From: JBGSOV01 sp041738935
Lineage (GTDB): Bacteria; Patescibacteriota; Gracilibacteria; CAIRYL01; GCA-016699755
Direction: 5' to 3'
DNA length: 64,000 bases
Assembly (NCBI GenBank): GCA_041738935.1
Contig: JBGSOV010000007.1
Span: 1 to 64,000 of the forward strand
Shown: one piece after another, positions 7,575-16,880 of the stretch
How the letters are laid out: every line of letters begins with the position of its first letter
How positions within the stretch are numbered: position 1 is the stretch's first letter
The notes under the pieces: generated by a model
Databases searched by the model: none
What the model was told of the DNA's origin: nothing
The model's input: the letters and a program-made list of their open reading frames with translations, nothing else
Position numbers and translations under genes: made by a program

Positions 7575-10265
7575 ATGAACAAATCATCGCTTGCGCGTTT
7601 TACCCCTCTTTTTTTGGCGTTCGCTTGCTTTATTGCGTGGTCGACGACAACGAGTGCGAACAAACTCTTTTCGGATGTGCCACTTGATCATCCGTTTTTT
7701 GTCGCCATTTCCGAGCTCGAGCGTCGCGGCGTCCTCAATGGTTTTGCCGATGGATCGTTTCGTCCGCAAGCCGATATCTCACGCGCGGCAGCATTAAAAG
7801 TAATTTTGATGACAGCAGGAACCCAAGTCAGCGGTGTGGTCGCGGCGCGCCCGTTTCCAGATGTGCCGATTGATGCGTGGTTTGCCGCCATTACCTGGAA
7901 AGGTGTCGAACTGGGAATTGTCAAAGGTGATGGCGAAGGTTTTTTTCGCCCCGAGCGCAATGTCTCGCGCTCTGAAGCGCTTGCGATGCTTTTTCGTACC
8001 GAAGGCACCGAACCAAAAGCTGTAACCGCAGCGCCATTTGGTGATGTACCAGATTATGCGTGGTACGCACCATATTTTGCTGAAGCAAAACAACGTGGGC
8101 TTTTTTCTGGGCAAAAAGCCGATCCTGATCACTTGCTTACGCGCGGCGAATTGGCAGATCTCGCCTATCGCTTTTTTGGCACCAAGTGGGATGCGTCCGA
8201 ATTTGTCGGCATCGCCTCATACTACGGTAAGGGGTTTGACGGCGCCAATACTGCCAGCGGCGAACCACTGGCAAATGATGGATTTGTTGCCGCGCATCGG
8301 ATTTTGCCGTTTGGTACGCATGTGCGAGTTGTGCAACAAGCTTCTTTGCAATCGGTGGTTGTCAAAATCATTGACCGTGGACCATATGTAGTGGGACGTG
8401 TGGTTGATTTGTCTCAAGCGGCTTTTGAGGCACTTGCGCCGCTTTCTGCTGGCGTGACTGCTGTGCATTTGCAAGTGGTTGACGAGGCAACGCCGCTTGG
8501 TGTGACAGAAACATGTGACGCGCCTCAATCTGAAGCTCTTCCTAAAGATGCTTTTGACAATATCGAACTCTTCACCGCGATTCCTACCACCTTTCGTGCG
8601 GGCGAAACCTTTGTCGTCAAAGGTAAAGTGACGAGCGAGATTCTCCCTGAAGAGGCAACTCTTTCGTACAAACAAAATGACAAAACATTTTATTCTGCTG
8701 GCAAATTGACAGGGGGCGTATTTGAAATTCCGCTCTTTTTTGCGCAAAGCGGCAGCTACGAATTGTCGCTGATTCCTGGCAGATCGGGGCGCTCGCGCAT
8801 ACAAAAAATCGAAGTAACCGAGCCCGACTGCGAAGCCAATTTGGCGAGCACTACCAGCGCACCGCAAAACTTTCGCCATATTCTCAAAAACGGCGATGCC
8901 GTGCTGCAATGGGATGACAACAAAAATAATATTTTCCGAATCGAAATCGCCCAAGACGACAAAAGTTTTGTGTATTTTGTTCGCAATACCAACGAGTTCT
9001 CGCCGCCGCTGTTTCCGCTGCAAAATTTTGTCGAGGGACTCACTATTCTGCGCATCTGGGGCGCAAAATCACCGAGCGGTGCTTTGGAGCGTTCGACCGG
9101 CTGGGCATATGGCGGCGAGCGCAAAGTGTATGCTGTCGAGCATCTTTCGCGCCAAGATAATACGATTGCGAATGTCGAGCTCACGAGTGATTTTGCTGTC
9201 GGGCAAAACATCACTATCCGCGGCACGACTGACAAAACCCTCGATGGTAAGGTTGCCATTATTCAGCCCGACGAAACGATTGTCGAAATTCCCCTCGCCA
9301 TCAAGGGCGCCGAGTTTTCGGCAAATTTTACTCCAGCACAAAATGGCGAACATATTTTTGAAATCAATCAAAACGACGCGCTGATGCTCTTCGTAGGAAG
9401 CACCATTCCCAAAGGCATGGTGCCGCTGATTCCGAGCTATTTTGACCTGCGTAATCAAGACGAACAGGCGCCAGTTGCGCCCGAACAAATGCCCAACGTA
9501 ATGCTCGGACTCGTCAACCAAGAACGCACCAAACGCGCGCTCCCACTTTTTACGCTTGATACCGACCTCAATAATTTAGCGCAATTTCGCGCTGACGATA
9601 TGTGCACCAACAACTATTTGGCGCATGTCGATAGCGATGGTAATACTGCCGAAGACTATCGCGCTCTCTACAATATTCAAACCGGAATTGCCGAAAATCT
9701 TGCCAAAGACGAAAACACGCGTGGCGCGCATGCGGGGTTGATGCGTTCGCCGATTCATCGCAAAACCATCATCAATCCTGCTTACACGCGGTTGGGGCTG
9801 GGCTTTTGTTTTACCACAACCGAACCCAAATCACTCGTAGTCGTACAAATTTTTGGAGGCGAAACATTTCGCGCCGATACAATTCCCCTCTATCGCGAAA
9901 ACATCTTGGCAGAAGTAAACAGCATTCGCATCGAAAACCCAGTAATGCCCAACACCGTGCTCGAAAGTGTCGCGCAAAATTGGGCGGAGACAATGTCAAA
10001 AAAAGATTTTTGGGGATTTGAAAACGGCGACGACAGTCTCGAAAAAAACCTGCGTGCCGCCGGCATCAAAAGCAGTGCCAAATCAATCGTTTTTAAACTC
10101 GGCAGTATTAGCGAAATCAAAGACGCCTTTCGTAAAAACAGCATTACCATTGGCGACTCGACGCAACAAAACTTTTTATTGGATAGCGCTTATCAAAAGA
10201 TTGGTGTGGGTATCACGCAAAATAGTACCTGGGATATTTTTCTGGTAGTTTTGGGCACACAATGA
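7575..10265 (+). CDS. Secreted SLH-RlpA-CAP wall protein
   Basis: 896 residues starting at the ATG before a signal peptide (residues about 1-26). Three SLH domains (about 30-76, 92-140, 154-202) should tether it to the wall. A double-psi beta-barrel of the RlpA type follows (about 211-302): VGIASYYGKGFDG, TASGEPL, AAHRILPFGT, IIDRGPYV and DLSQAAFEAL. A middle part (about 325-640) has Ig-like character. A CAP/SCP-PR1 domain (about 642-758) starts at LGLVNQERTKRALP with the family pattern RADDMC...AHVDSDG, and a degenerate second CAP-like domain (about 774-895) ends the protein. RlpA domains act on denuded peptidoglycan in some bacteria. The last four bases overlap lgt (ATGA), so translation is probably coupled. 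Confidence 0.85.
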   Translation: MNKSSLARFTPLFLAFACFIAWSTTTSANKLFSDVPLDHPFFVAISELERRGVLNGFADGSFRPQADISRAAALKVILMTAGTQVSGVVAARPFPDVPIDAWFAAITWKGVELGIVKGDGEGFFRPERNVSRSEALAMLFRTEGTEPKAVTAAPFGDVPDYAWYAPYFAEAKQRGLFSGQKADPDHLLTRGELADLAYRFFGTKWDASEFVGIASYYGKGFDGANTASGEPLANDGFVAAHRILPFGTHVRVVQQASLQSVVVKIIDRGPYVVGRVVDLSQAAFEALAPLSAGVTAVHLQVVDEATPLGVTETCDAPQSEALPKDAFDNIELFTAIPTTFRAGETFVVKGKVTSEILPEEATLSYKQNDKTFYSAGKLTGGVFEIPLFFAQSGSYELSLIPGRSGRSRIQKIEVTEPDCEANLASTTSAPQNFRHILKNGDAVLQWDDNKNNIFRIEIAQDDKSFVYFVRNTNEFSPPLFPLQNFVEGLTILRIWGAKSPSGALERSTGWAYGGERKVYAVEHLSRQDNTIANVELTSDFAVGQNITIRGTTDKTLDGKVAIIQPDETIVEIPLAIKGAEFSANFTPAQNGEHIFEINQNDALMLFVGSTIPKGMVPLIPSYFDLRNQDEQAPVAPEQMPNVMLGLVNQERTKRALPLFTLDTDLNNLAQFRADDMCTNNYLAHVDSDGNTAEDYRALYNIQTGIAENLAKDENTRGAHAGLMRSPIHRKTIINPAYTRLGLGFCFTTTEPKSLVVVQIFGGETFRADTIPLYRENILAEVNSIRIENPVMPNTVLESVAQNWAETMSKKDFWGFENGDDSLEKNLRAAGIKSSAKSIVFKLGSISEIKDAFRKNSITIGDSTQQNFLLDSAYQKIGVGITQNSTWDIFLVVLGTQ

Positions 10266-11026
10266 GCATTCCTTCCTTCGTCACCATCGGGCCAATCACA
10301 CTCCACTTCTACGGATTGATGTACGCTATGGCAGCGGTATGCGCTTATTTTTTGACTCGTTTTGTTGCACGCAAAAAACAAAGTCTGCTTACCGGCGACA
10401 ACATTACGGATGTGATTTTTTGGACAATGCTGGGCGGCGTCATCGGCGGACGACTCTTCTACGCACTCGTCTACAATCCGCAAGTCTATCTCGCTGATCC
10501 GTTGCAGATTTTGCAAGTTTGGAAAGGCGGCATGTCGATTCATGGCGGGCTGTTGGGTGGTTTTTTTGGCGCCTTGCTTGCCGCAAAAATAATCAAACGC
10601 CCGCTTGCCGAAATTGCCGATATATTTTTGCCCGCTTTGGCACTTGGGCTCGCGTTTGGACGCCTGGGGAATTTTGTTAATGGCGAACTCGTCGGGCGCC
10701 CGACAGACTTGCCATGGGGAATGGATTTTGGTGATGGGCTGCAGCGCCATCCGTCGCAACTGTATGCCGTTATTAAAGATGTGCTGCTCTGCGCGATTTT
10801 CCTTGTTTTGCTTTTTCGTGTGCACTGGCGTCCAGGAGTTTTGAGCGGACTCTTCCTCAGTTGTTACGCAATACTCCGCTTTTTAGTCGAGTTTTTCCGC
10901 GCTCCAGATCCACAATTGGGTTTGCTTGCTTTGGGACTTTCGATGGGACAATGGCTTTCGGTTGTGCTTTTTATTGTGGGCGTGGGGGTCATGACACTCT
11001 ACAAATATGCTATGCCAAGGCGTTAA
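10262..11026 (+). CDS. lgt: Prolipoprotein diacylglyceryl transferase
   Basis: 254 residues, multipass membrane enzyme that transfers diacylglycerol from phosphatidylglycerol to the lipobox cysteine of prolipoproteins. Visible Lgt landmarks: GGVIGGRLFYAL (about residues 59-70), the conserved MSIHGGLLGG segment (about 91-100), RLGNFVNGELVGRPTD with the essential Asn-Gly-Glu (about 136-151), and RHPSQLYA (about 163-170). Length is typical. The start overlaps the preceding stop by four bases. Two lipoproteins in this window (35896-36837 and 60819-61439) are candidate substrates. Confidence 0.95.
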   Translation: MSIPSFVTIGPITLHFYGLMYAMAAVCAYFLTRFVARKKQSLLTGDNITDVIFWTMLGGVIGGRLFYALVYNPQVYLADPLQILQVWKGGMSIHGGLLGGFFGALLAAKIIKRPLAEIADIFLPALALGLAFGRLGNFVNGELVGRPTDLPWGMDFGDGLQRHPSQLYAVIKDVLLCAIFLVLLFRVHWRPGVLSGLFLSCYAILRFLVEFFRAPDPQLGLLALGLSMGQWLSVVLFIVGVGVMTLYKYAMPRR

Positions 11027-11912
11027 TCATGCGCTTTTCTAGCCCCTCTTGTCTGGGTAAAACTATTATTTTCTATTGCAAAAAAACGCCCAGAACAAGT
11101 CTGTGACGTCTTTTTGTTTTTGTTTTGATCGCCGATCGTTTCCGTCCTGGCAACTTAGGCCTCAGAGGCGTTGCGGGGAGAACGATTTTGTAGCGATTGC
11201 GGACCGAACCCAGTCCTTTTCTTGCCTGCCTCCGGATGTCTTTTTAGTCGCTCCTACGACTTGCCCGTTATCACGCGATCGATCCATATAAATACAGATG
11301 CCGGGTGCGAACAAATGATTATGACGGGATTGCAGCGCGGTTCTCATGCACTGCAATCTGCTTGGAAAGCGAAGAAAACCAAATCCTTTACGAGAAATTT
11401 TTTTCTGAGGTGAAGAACTGACGTTTTCTTTACTTTTTTGATGTCTTAACTAAGACATCGCAAAAGTATAGTCGTTGTTGACGAAAAAATCAAACCTTTT
11501 TTCTGAGAAAATCTTTTTAGGCGACGAGTAAGTTCGGGGGAACATTTGAAGTGTGTTTGTAAGCCACGCTCTTGAGAGAACAAACTATTACAAGCAGTTT
11601 ACAAGATTGCTCGAGCCGGGAATTTTCTTTTATGACAAGCCATCTCCCAAACTGGAAGGACGGGGTGAGGCAGCAGAACACCCTGTCCGGCGGAGGTTCG
11701 GCAAGCATCCTTCTGGAAGAAAGAGTAAAGTGGTTCATGAGCAGGAGATAAATGAAAAAGATTTGAATCCTTTATAGTTTATCTCTTGTTCGGTGTTATT
11801 CTTGAATAATTCTCCAGGCTATAAAAATAACTACTGTTGTGGTCTAAAAACTGCTCTTGATATCAAAATGTATCCTGCAACAGCTCTCTGTAATTGGGCT
11901 TTGACTATTTCT
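11027..11912. other. Non-coding region with several palindromes, no gene recognised
   Basis: About 890 bases lie between the convergent lgt and dprA genes. The open frames here are short and unlike known proteins. It contains inverted repeats at 11328-11358 (GATTGCAG/CTGCAATC), 11431-11468 (18-base arms) and 11658-11688 (GGACGGGGTG/CACCCTGTCC). A structured RNA is possible in 11520-11780, but no known family (RNase P, SRP, 6S) could be matched by eye. Confidence 0.5.
11431..11468. repeat. 38-bp near-perfect palindrome
   Basis: The arms TACTTTTTTGATGTCTTA and TAAGACATCGCAAAAGTA match at 16 of 18 positions around a 2-base centre. No T run follows it on either strand, so it does not look like a terminator. 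A protein-binding site or element end is possible. Confidence 0.6.
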
Positions 11913-13049
11913 TTACTTACGTGCCCAGCGATTACCGCCATAATTGACAACAAATCCTTTCATCTCGAGTATCGTCAGCATCGCCGAAAACTGCGCTGGC
12001 TGCAGTTCGCTTGTTCGCACGATTTCATCAAAAAGCCGTGGTTCGTGATCGAGTAATTCGTAAATGCTTTTTTCAATCGGGTCGGTTGGAACGGTACGTT
12101 GCAATTGTTCTTGCGAACGTTTTAATTCCAATGGAAGTTCGTTCAAAATATCTTCTGCATCCATCACCAGTTTGGCAGTACCATTTTGAATCAAACGATT
12201 TGGCCCCATCGCCATCGGCACCGCGGGGCTACCCGGTACGGCAAAAACTTCGCGTCCTTGCTCGAGCGCAAATTGTGCGGTGATAAGCGAACCGCTTTTT
12301 TCGGCGCCTTCGATGACAAGCGTCCCGAGCGAAATACCAGCGACAATGCGATTGCGCCGTGGAAAATGAAAAGCATTGGGCGGCACGCCCGGACAAAATT
12401 CGGAAATTATGGCGCCGCCACTGGCGACAATTTTGTCCGCAAGACTGCGATTTTCGCTTGGATAGATTTGATCAATTCCGTTCCCAAGCACGGCAATCGT
12501 CTTCCCTCCGCTTTTGATGGTCTCGCTGTGCGCGACCGCGTCAACACCACGCGCAAGCCCCGACACAATCGCAAGCCCCGAGCGGACCAAAGCGGGAACC
12601 AATTTTTCGGTCATTTGGCGTCCGGCCACCGAAATTCGTCGCGTGCCAACGACTGACAGCGAAATGCCATCTGCCGCTGCGAGTGCGCCACGCACAAGCA
12701 AAATCACCGGTGGTGCATCAATCGTCCGGAGCCGCTGCGGATAATCGTCGTCTTCGTAAAACACGATTTTGGCATTTGCTTTAGTAATTTGTTCCAAAAC
12801 TTTTGCCGCATCAATCTGCTGCGTTTTGTCTAAAAATATCTGCGCTGAACGCTTGGTAATACCAGCTTGTTCAAATGCTTTCACATCTTTGCACTGCCAC
12901 GCGCGCTCAAGCGAACCAAAATGATTGCGCAGCCCAGCAATCCGCGCAGGCGTTAAAAAATCTGTAGCAGCAAAGCCAGCGAGAACAAGAGGTGATTCCA
13001 AAATCAGTAAAATCCACGATATTTTGACATAGTATTTTTTGTTTGTCAC
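11913..13049 (-). CDS. dprA: DNA processing protein DprA
   Basis: 378 residues. DprA loads RecA on incoming single-stranded DNA during natural transformation. The Rossmann-like core is clear: SVVGTRRISVAG, IVSGLARGVDAVAHSETI, GKTIAVLGNGIDQIYPSEN, ISEFCPGV, FPRRNRIVAGIS, VIEGAEKSGSLITAQFAL, then REVFAVPGS. The last 60 or so residues fit the DprA winged-helix tail. It starts 20 bases after the murC stop, so it sits in a sigma factor-murC-dprA operon. With comM (49811) it suggests the organism can take up DNA, though no uptake pilus genes are visible here. Confidence 0.93.
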   Translation of the reverse strand: MTNKKYYVKISWILLILESPLVLAGFAATDFLTPARIAGLRNHFGSLERAWQCKDVKAFEQAGITKRSAQIFLDKTQQIDAAKVLEQITKANAKIVFYEDDDYPQRLRTIDAPPVILLVRGALAAADGISLSVVGTRRISVAGRQMTEKLVPALVRSGLAIVSGLARGVDAVAHSETIKSGGKTIAVLGNGIDQIYPSENRSLADKIVASGGAIISEFCPGVPPNAFHFPRRNRIVAGISLGTLVIEGAEKSGSLITAQFALEQGREVFAVPGSPAVPMAMGPNRLIQNGTAKLVMDAEDILNELPLELKRSQEQLQRTVPTDPIEKSIYELLDHEPRLFDEIVRTSELQPAQFSAMLTILEMKGFVVNYGGNRWARK

Positions 13050-13069
13050 GAGCAGTTTTTGCTTCTCTA

Positions 13070-14377
13070 TTATGCCGCCAAAAACTTTTCTGCCACCTGA
13101 TACACTGGGCCAGCACCGATACTGACAATTACATCGCCGGCTTTTGCTTCGTTTTGGAGTAAGGCGATTGTTTGCGCGAAATCATGCGTATGTCTGGCTT
13201 TTGCTCCAGCTTCACAAATCTTCTGCACAAGTATCTCTGCCGAAACGGACTCGACATCCTCTTCAGAATCGCGGACGCGATAGATATTGGGGATCAAGAC
13301 TTCGTCTGCATCGGCAAAACTGGCGGCAAATTCGTCCAAAAAATCGCGCGTGCGTGAATACTGATGTGGCTGAAAGACCGCCCAAACTTTTGCTTCTGGA
13401 AACTTTTCGCGAAAGGCGGCGAGCGTCGCGCGAACTTCGGTGGGATGATGCGCGTAATCGTCAAAAATATGCATGCCGTTTTTGTCACCTTTATATTCAA
13501 ATCTTCGCCATGTCCCGCGAAACTGCGCGAGTGACTGTTTGGCAGTTTCTGGCGGAAGCTCTAAAACATGAAAAAGTGCCAAGACGAGCGCGGCGTTTTG
13601 TCGATTGTGCTTGCCAGGAATCGCCATTGTCGGGACTTGTTCAAGAAAATCTGCAGCATCGACTTTGTGCGCGGCAATACTGCCAAAAAGTGCTTGGATA
13701 CGCGCATTCGAAAAATCTGCAATCAGCGTTCCGCTTTCCGGCAAGCGCTCAGCAAAAGCAGCAAAGGCTTCAAAATATTTCTCTTCACTCCCAAAAAAAT
13801 CCAAATGATCCGGCTCACAATTGGTCACAATAATAATGCTTGGTGACAGATGCAAAAATGAGTTGTGGTATTCGCACGATTCCACCACAAACAGTCCACA
13901 GCTCGTCTCTTGGCAGAGGACCGGCGGGCCAGCAAGTCGGATATTTTTACCTCCCCATTCGAACACTTTCGTTCCCAAAATCACCAGTGGATCGACAAGC
14001 GCCGCTTCGAGCGCAAGTCCTGCCATCGCTGTTGTTGTCGATTTGCCATGAGTGCCACATATCGAAACTGTCGGAATCGTTTTGGAAATATCACCGAGCG
14101 CTGCAAAATACGATTTTTGCGGAATTTTAAGTTCCGTCGCACGCTGCCTTTCGGGATTGTTGGGCGGAATTGCCTCCGAATAAATGAGCTCGTATACTTG
14201 CGGATCGAGATTTTCTGCTGTGTGCTCAGCAAAAATTTCGATTCCTTCTGCGCGTAGTTCTTCTAGTAAAGGCGAATTGCTCGGGTCAGAGCCAGTAACT
14301 GTTACTCCCTTCGAACGAAAAAAGCGCGCGAGTGCGCTCATCCCGATGCCGCCGATTCCGACAAAATGTGCTTTCAT
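13070..14377 (-). CDS. murC: UDP-N-acetylmuramate-L-alanine ligase
   Basis: 435 residues. MurC adds L-alanine to UDP-MurNAc, the first step of the peptidoglycan stem peptide. It has the N-terminal Rossmann motif FVGIGGIGMSALA (about residues 5-17), the ATP loop GTHGKST (108-114), ESCEYHNSFL and NCEPDHLD in the Mur-ligase centre, and a C-terminal domain with DDYAHHPTEV and FQPHQYSRT. All are standard MurC signatures. The ATG overlaps the stop of the upstream sigma-factor gene (ATGA). Presence of murC and a class B PBP shows that this organism builds peptidoglycan. Confidence 0.95.
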   Translation of the reverse strand: MKAHFVGIGGIGMSALARFFRSKGVTVTGSDPSNSPLLEELRAEGIEIFAEHTAENLDPQVYELIYSEAIPPNNPERQRATELKIPQKSYFAALGDISKTIPTVSICGTHGKSTTTAMAGLALEAALVDPLVILGTKVFEWGGKNIRLAGPPVLCQETSCGLFVVESCEYHNSFLHLSPSIIIVTNCEPDHLDFFGSEEKYFEAFAAFAERLPESGTLIADFSNARIQALFGSIAAHKVDAADFLEQVPTMAIPGKHNRQNAALVLALFHVLELPPETAKQSLAQFRGTWRRFEYKGDKNGMHIFDDYAHHPTEVRATLAAFREKFPEAKVWAVFQPHQYSRTRDFLDEFAASFADADEVLIPNIYRVRDSEEDVESVSAEILVQKICEAGAKARHTHDFAQTIALLQNEAKAGDVIVSIGAGPVYQVAEKFLAA

Positions 14378-14922
14378 CCGGCTTCGAGAGAATCGCGCAG
14401 CTTTTTGAGCCCACGTGATTGCAAGATGCGAATCGCTGTTTCGCTTTTGTCCAAAACCGTGGCGATTTCCGAATTTTTTTGATCAGAAAAATATTTCAAA
14501 ATAATCGCTTGCGCTTGCATTTCGGGCAGGGATTTGAGTGCAGTCATAATCCGACCATGGTCAATATTGGTAACGGTTTTTTCGGGAGTATTGGCAATAT
14601 CCGATTCATCGACATAGGTTTCGGGAATTTCTTCGAGTGGAACTTCTTTGCGGTAATGATCGACTAAGATATTTTTGGCAATGCGAAAGAGCCACGCTGA
14701 AAACGGCATGTTATCTTTTTTTTGATACTTGTCGAGATTTTTGATGGTCTTAAAAAATACATCGGAAGTCAAGTCCTCGGCGATGGCTTCGGACGAAACA
14801 CGAAAAAAAATAAAGCGATAAATCACATTCAAGAAATAATCATACAGCTCACCAAAGGCTTCTTTGTCGCCGTCTTGTGCACGGACGACGAGTGCGTCGA
14901 TTTTTGCTTCATCAACTTGCAT
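14374..14922 (-). CDS. ECF-type RNA polymerase sigma factor
   Basis: 182 residues, sigma-70 region 2 (about residues 20-90: EAFGELYDYF, IAEDLTSDVFFK, FSAWLFRIAKNILVDHYRK) and region 4 (about 122-178: LPEMQAQAIILKYF, SEIATVLDKSETAIRILQSRGL), with no region 3, as in extracytoplasmic-function sigma factors. No anti-sigma gene is adjacent. It is translationally coupled to murC (4-base overlap), which suggests a link to cell-wall synthesis. The promoters it recognises cannot be read from this window. Confidence 0.88.
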   Translation of the reverse strand: MQVDEAKIDALVVRAQDGDKEAFGELYDYFLNVIYRFIFFRVSSEAIAEDLTSDVFFKTIKNLDKYQKKDNMPFSAWLFRIAKNILVDHYRKEVPLEEIPETYVDESDIANTPEKTVTNIDHGRIMTALKSLPEMQAQAIILKYFSDQKNSEIATVLDKSETAIRILQSRGLKKLRDSLEAG

Positions 14923-15068
14923 TTGCTCTCGAAAACACCAGTACTATTGTTCCCAAAAAGACTGAAACACTGCAAGCATTTTTAAAAGAAAAATCTCTCA
15001 TCACTTGCACAAAGCGAAATTTGTCAGTTTTGCGACTGTTTCACTTTAGAACCTTTCTGCTTTGCGCA

Positions 15069-16862
15069 TTATTCCCACTCAATCGTGCCAGGTGGCTTGC
15101 TGGTAAGATCCAAAAAGACGCACGAAATTCCTTCGAGCTCCATCAATGCGGTTGCCATTTGTTGCAAGATTTCTGGCGAAAAAATCACGGCTGTTGCGGT
15201 CATTGCATTTTCGCTCAAAATCGGACGCAAAATAATCGATTCGGTATTGGGCACAAGTCCAACTGGCGCCAAAATTACCGGAAATTGCCAGACGGCATGA
15301 TACAAATCATTTACTTCCAAGATATCACGGATGCGCGCATCTGCCTCTTGCAAGAGCGCAACACGATCGTTGGTAATTGTGGCTGGCGTTTTGGCAAAAA
15401 TCTCTTGCGGATGCTGATTGTCCGAGAGCGCAACAACAACGCGATTGATATCGGTGTAGGCATTTGGGATTTTACCAGCAGAAGTCAAAATCTCATTGAG
15501 CGGCTTGTCACCAAAAATCGCCACAGGATGACGATAGCTGCGCGCATCGCCTTGCACGCCGACTGATCGCACGGGTAAGACTTTGGCATGAAGAGCAAAT
15601 TCACTTTTGATGCGGACTTCAATTTCCTCCGTATTTTGGAGCAGATTTGGTTCGGTCTGGCACAAAATTCGCACACCAAGTCCTGGCCCAGGGAAAGGAT
15701 GCCTCCCGACAATTTGCTCTGACAAGCCCAACTTTCTGCCGATATCACGGACTTCGTCTTTGTAAAAATCGGCGAGTGGCTCGACAATGCGCCCTTCGGC
15801 AATCATTTGCTCAATCTCTGGTACGCGGTTGTGATGGGTTTTGATCTTGCTGGCATGAGCGCTGCCGCCGGTTTCGATATGATCGGGATAAATCGTCCCT
15901 TGTCCCAAAATCCATTTGGCATCATCAAGTCCAAGTTTGCTCGCCCACTTGCGCTTGACCTCCAAAAAGGCATTGCCAATAGCAGTGCGCTTGGCTTCGG
16001 GGTCAGTGATTCCTGCGAGTTTTTCTAAAAAATATTCACTTTCACGCGCGACATGTAGATTTTGAAAACCTGCTGCTGCGAGCATGGTTTCGACTTGCGC
16101 TGCTTCATTTTTCCTTAAGAGTCCACTGTCGACAAACAGTCCAAAAACCCGCTCGACGCCAATGGCTTTGGTCAGCAGCGCAAACGCCACCGACGAATCC
16201 ACTCCGCCAGAGACGAGCAGAAAAACATTTTTGTCCTGCAGCTTTTGTTGCAAATCACTAATTATCTGATCGGCAGCGCGTTCGACATTCCATGTTCCTT
16301 TGGCGCCACAAAGCGTGACAAAATTATCAAGCATCTGCATACCATAGACCGAATGGGTGACTTCGGGATGAAATTGCACCGAATAGAGTTTTTTCTCCTG
16401 ATTTTCGTAGGCAGCAATTGGACAAATATCAGTTTTTCCAGTTATTTCAAACCCTTCCGGAAGTGCCGTCACCGAATCACCATGATTCATCCAGACGGTT
16501 GAGATTTCTGCTACATCTGTAAACAAATCGCCACCAAGATGCGCAAATTCTGCTTCGCCATATTCTTTCTGGAGAGATTCGATATTGCCGCCAAAATGGT
16601 GTGTAATGAGGTGATGACCATAGCAAATACCCAAAATAGGAATATCTAAATCAAAAACCGCCGCATCGGGCTGCGGTGAATTTTTTTCAAAAACTGATTG
16701 CGGACCGCCAGACAAAATGATTCCGTGCGGATTAAGCGCCTTAATCGTTTCGGCAGCTGTATCGACCGGCACAATCTCGGAATACGCGCCCAATCGCCGA
16801 ATACGATTGCCGATCAAATGGGCAAATTGACTGCCAAAATCAAGAATAACGATTGGTCTCAT
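15069..16862 (-). CDS. guaA: GMP synthase (glutamine-hydrolysing)
   Basis: 597 residues. It converts XMP to GMP with glutamine and ATP. The N-terminal class I glutamine amidotransferase shows SGGPQSV, the nucleophile Cys80 in ILGICYGHH and the catalytic HPE at 165-167. The ATP pyrophosphatase has the P-loop SGGVDSS (218-224). The C-terminal dimerisation domain contains FPGPGLGVRILC and the ending KPPGTIEWE. The protein is about 70 residues longer than the E. coli type; the extra length lies in the C-terminal half, as in the longer family members. It starts 18 bases after the stop of the preceding membrane protein gene. Confidence 0.95.
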   Translation of the reverse strand: MRPIVILDFGSQFAHLIGNRIRRLGAYSEIVPVDTAAETIKALNPHGIILSGGPQSVFEKNSPQPDAAVFDLDIPILGICYGHHLITHHFGGNIESLQKEYGEAEFAHLGGDLFTDVAEISTVWMNHGDSVTALPEGFEITGKTDICPIAAYENQEKKLYSVQFHPEVTHSVYGMQMLDNFVTLCGAKGTWNVERAADQIISDLQQKLQDKNVFLLVSGGVDSSVAFALLTKAIGVERVFGLFVDSGLLRKNEAAQVETMLAAAGFQNLHVARESEYFLEKLAGITDPEAKRTAIGNAFLEVKRKWASKLGLDDAKWILGQGTIYPDHIETGGSAHASKIKTHHNRVPEIEQMIAEGRIVEPLADFYKDEVRDIGRKLGLSEQIVGRHPFPGPGLGVRILCQTEPNLLQNTEEIEVRIKSEFALHAKVLPVRSVGVQGDARSYRHPVAIFGDKPLNEILTSAGKIPNAYTDINRVVVALSDNQHPQEIFAKTPATITNDRVALLQEADARIRDILEVNDLYHAVWQFPVILAPVGLVPNTESIILRPILSENAMTATAVIFSPEILQQMATALMELEGISCVFLDLTSKPPGTIEWE

Positions 16863-16880
16863 AGGGGAAAAAATAAGGGC

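Noticed and set aside
11431..11468. Rho-independent terminator between lgt and dprA
   Set aside because: The T run precedes the stem on the plus strand, and the opposite strand has A after it, so neither direction gives a U-tailed hairpin.
11553..11777. 74-codon frame in the lgt-dprA gap
   Set aside because: Basic, no family match, and it runs across a strong stem-loop (11658-11688); more likely a structured or random region.
11027..11912. RNase P RNA, SRP RNA or 6S RNA in the large gap
   Set aside because: Conserved cores (for example GAGGAAAGTCC or GGAAGCAGCC) were not found on either strand by eye.
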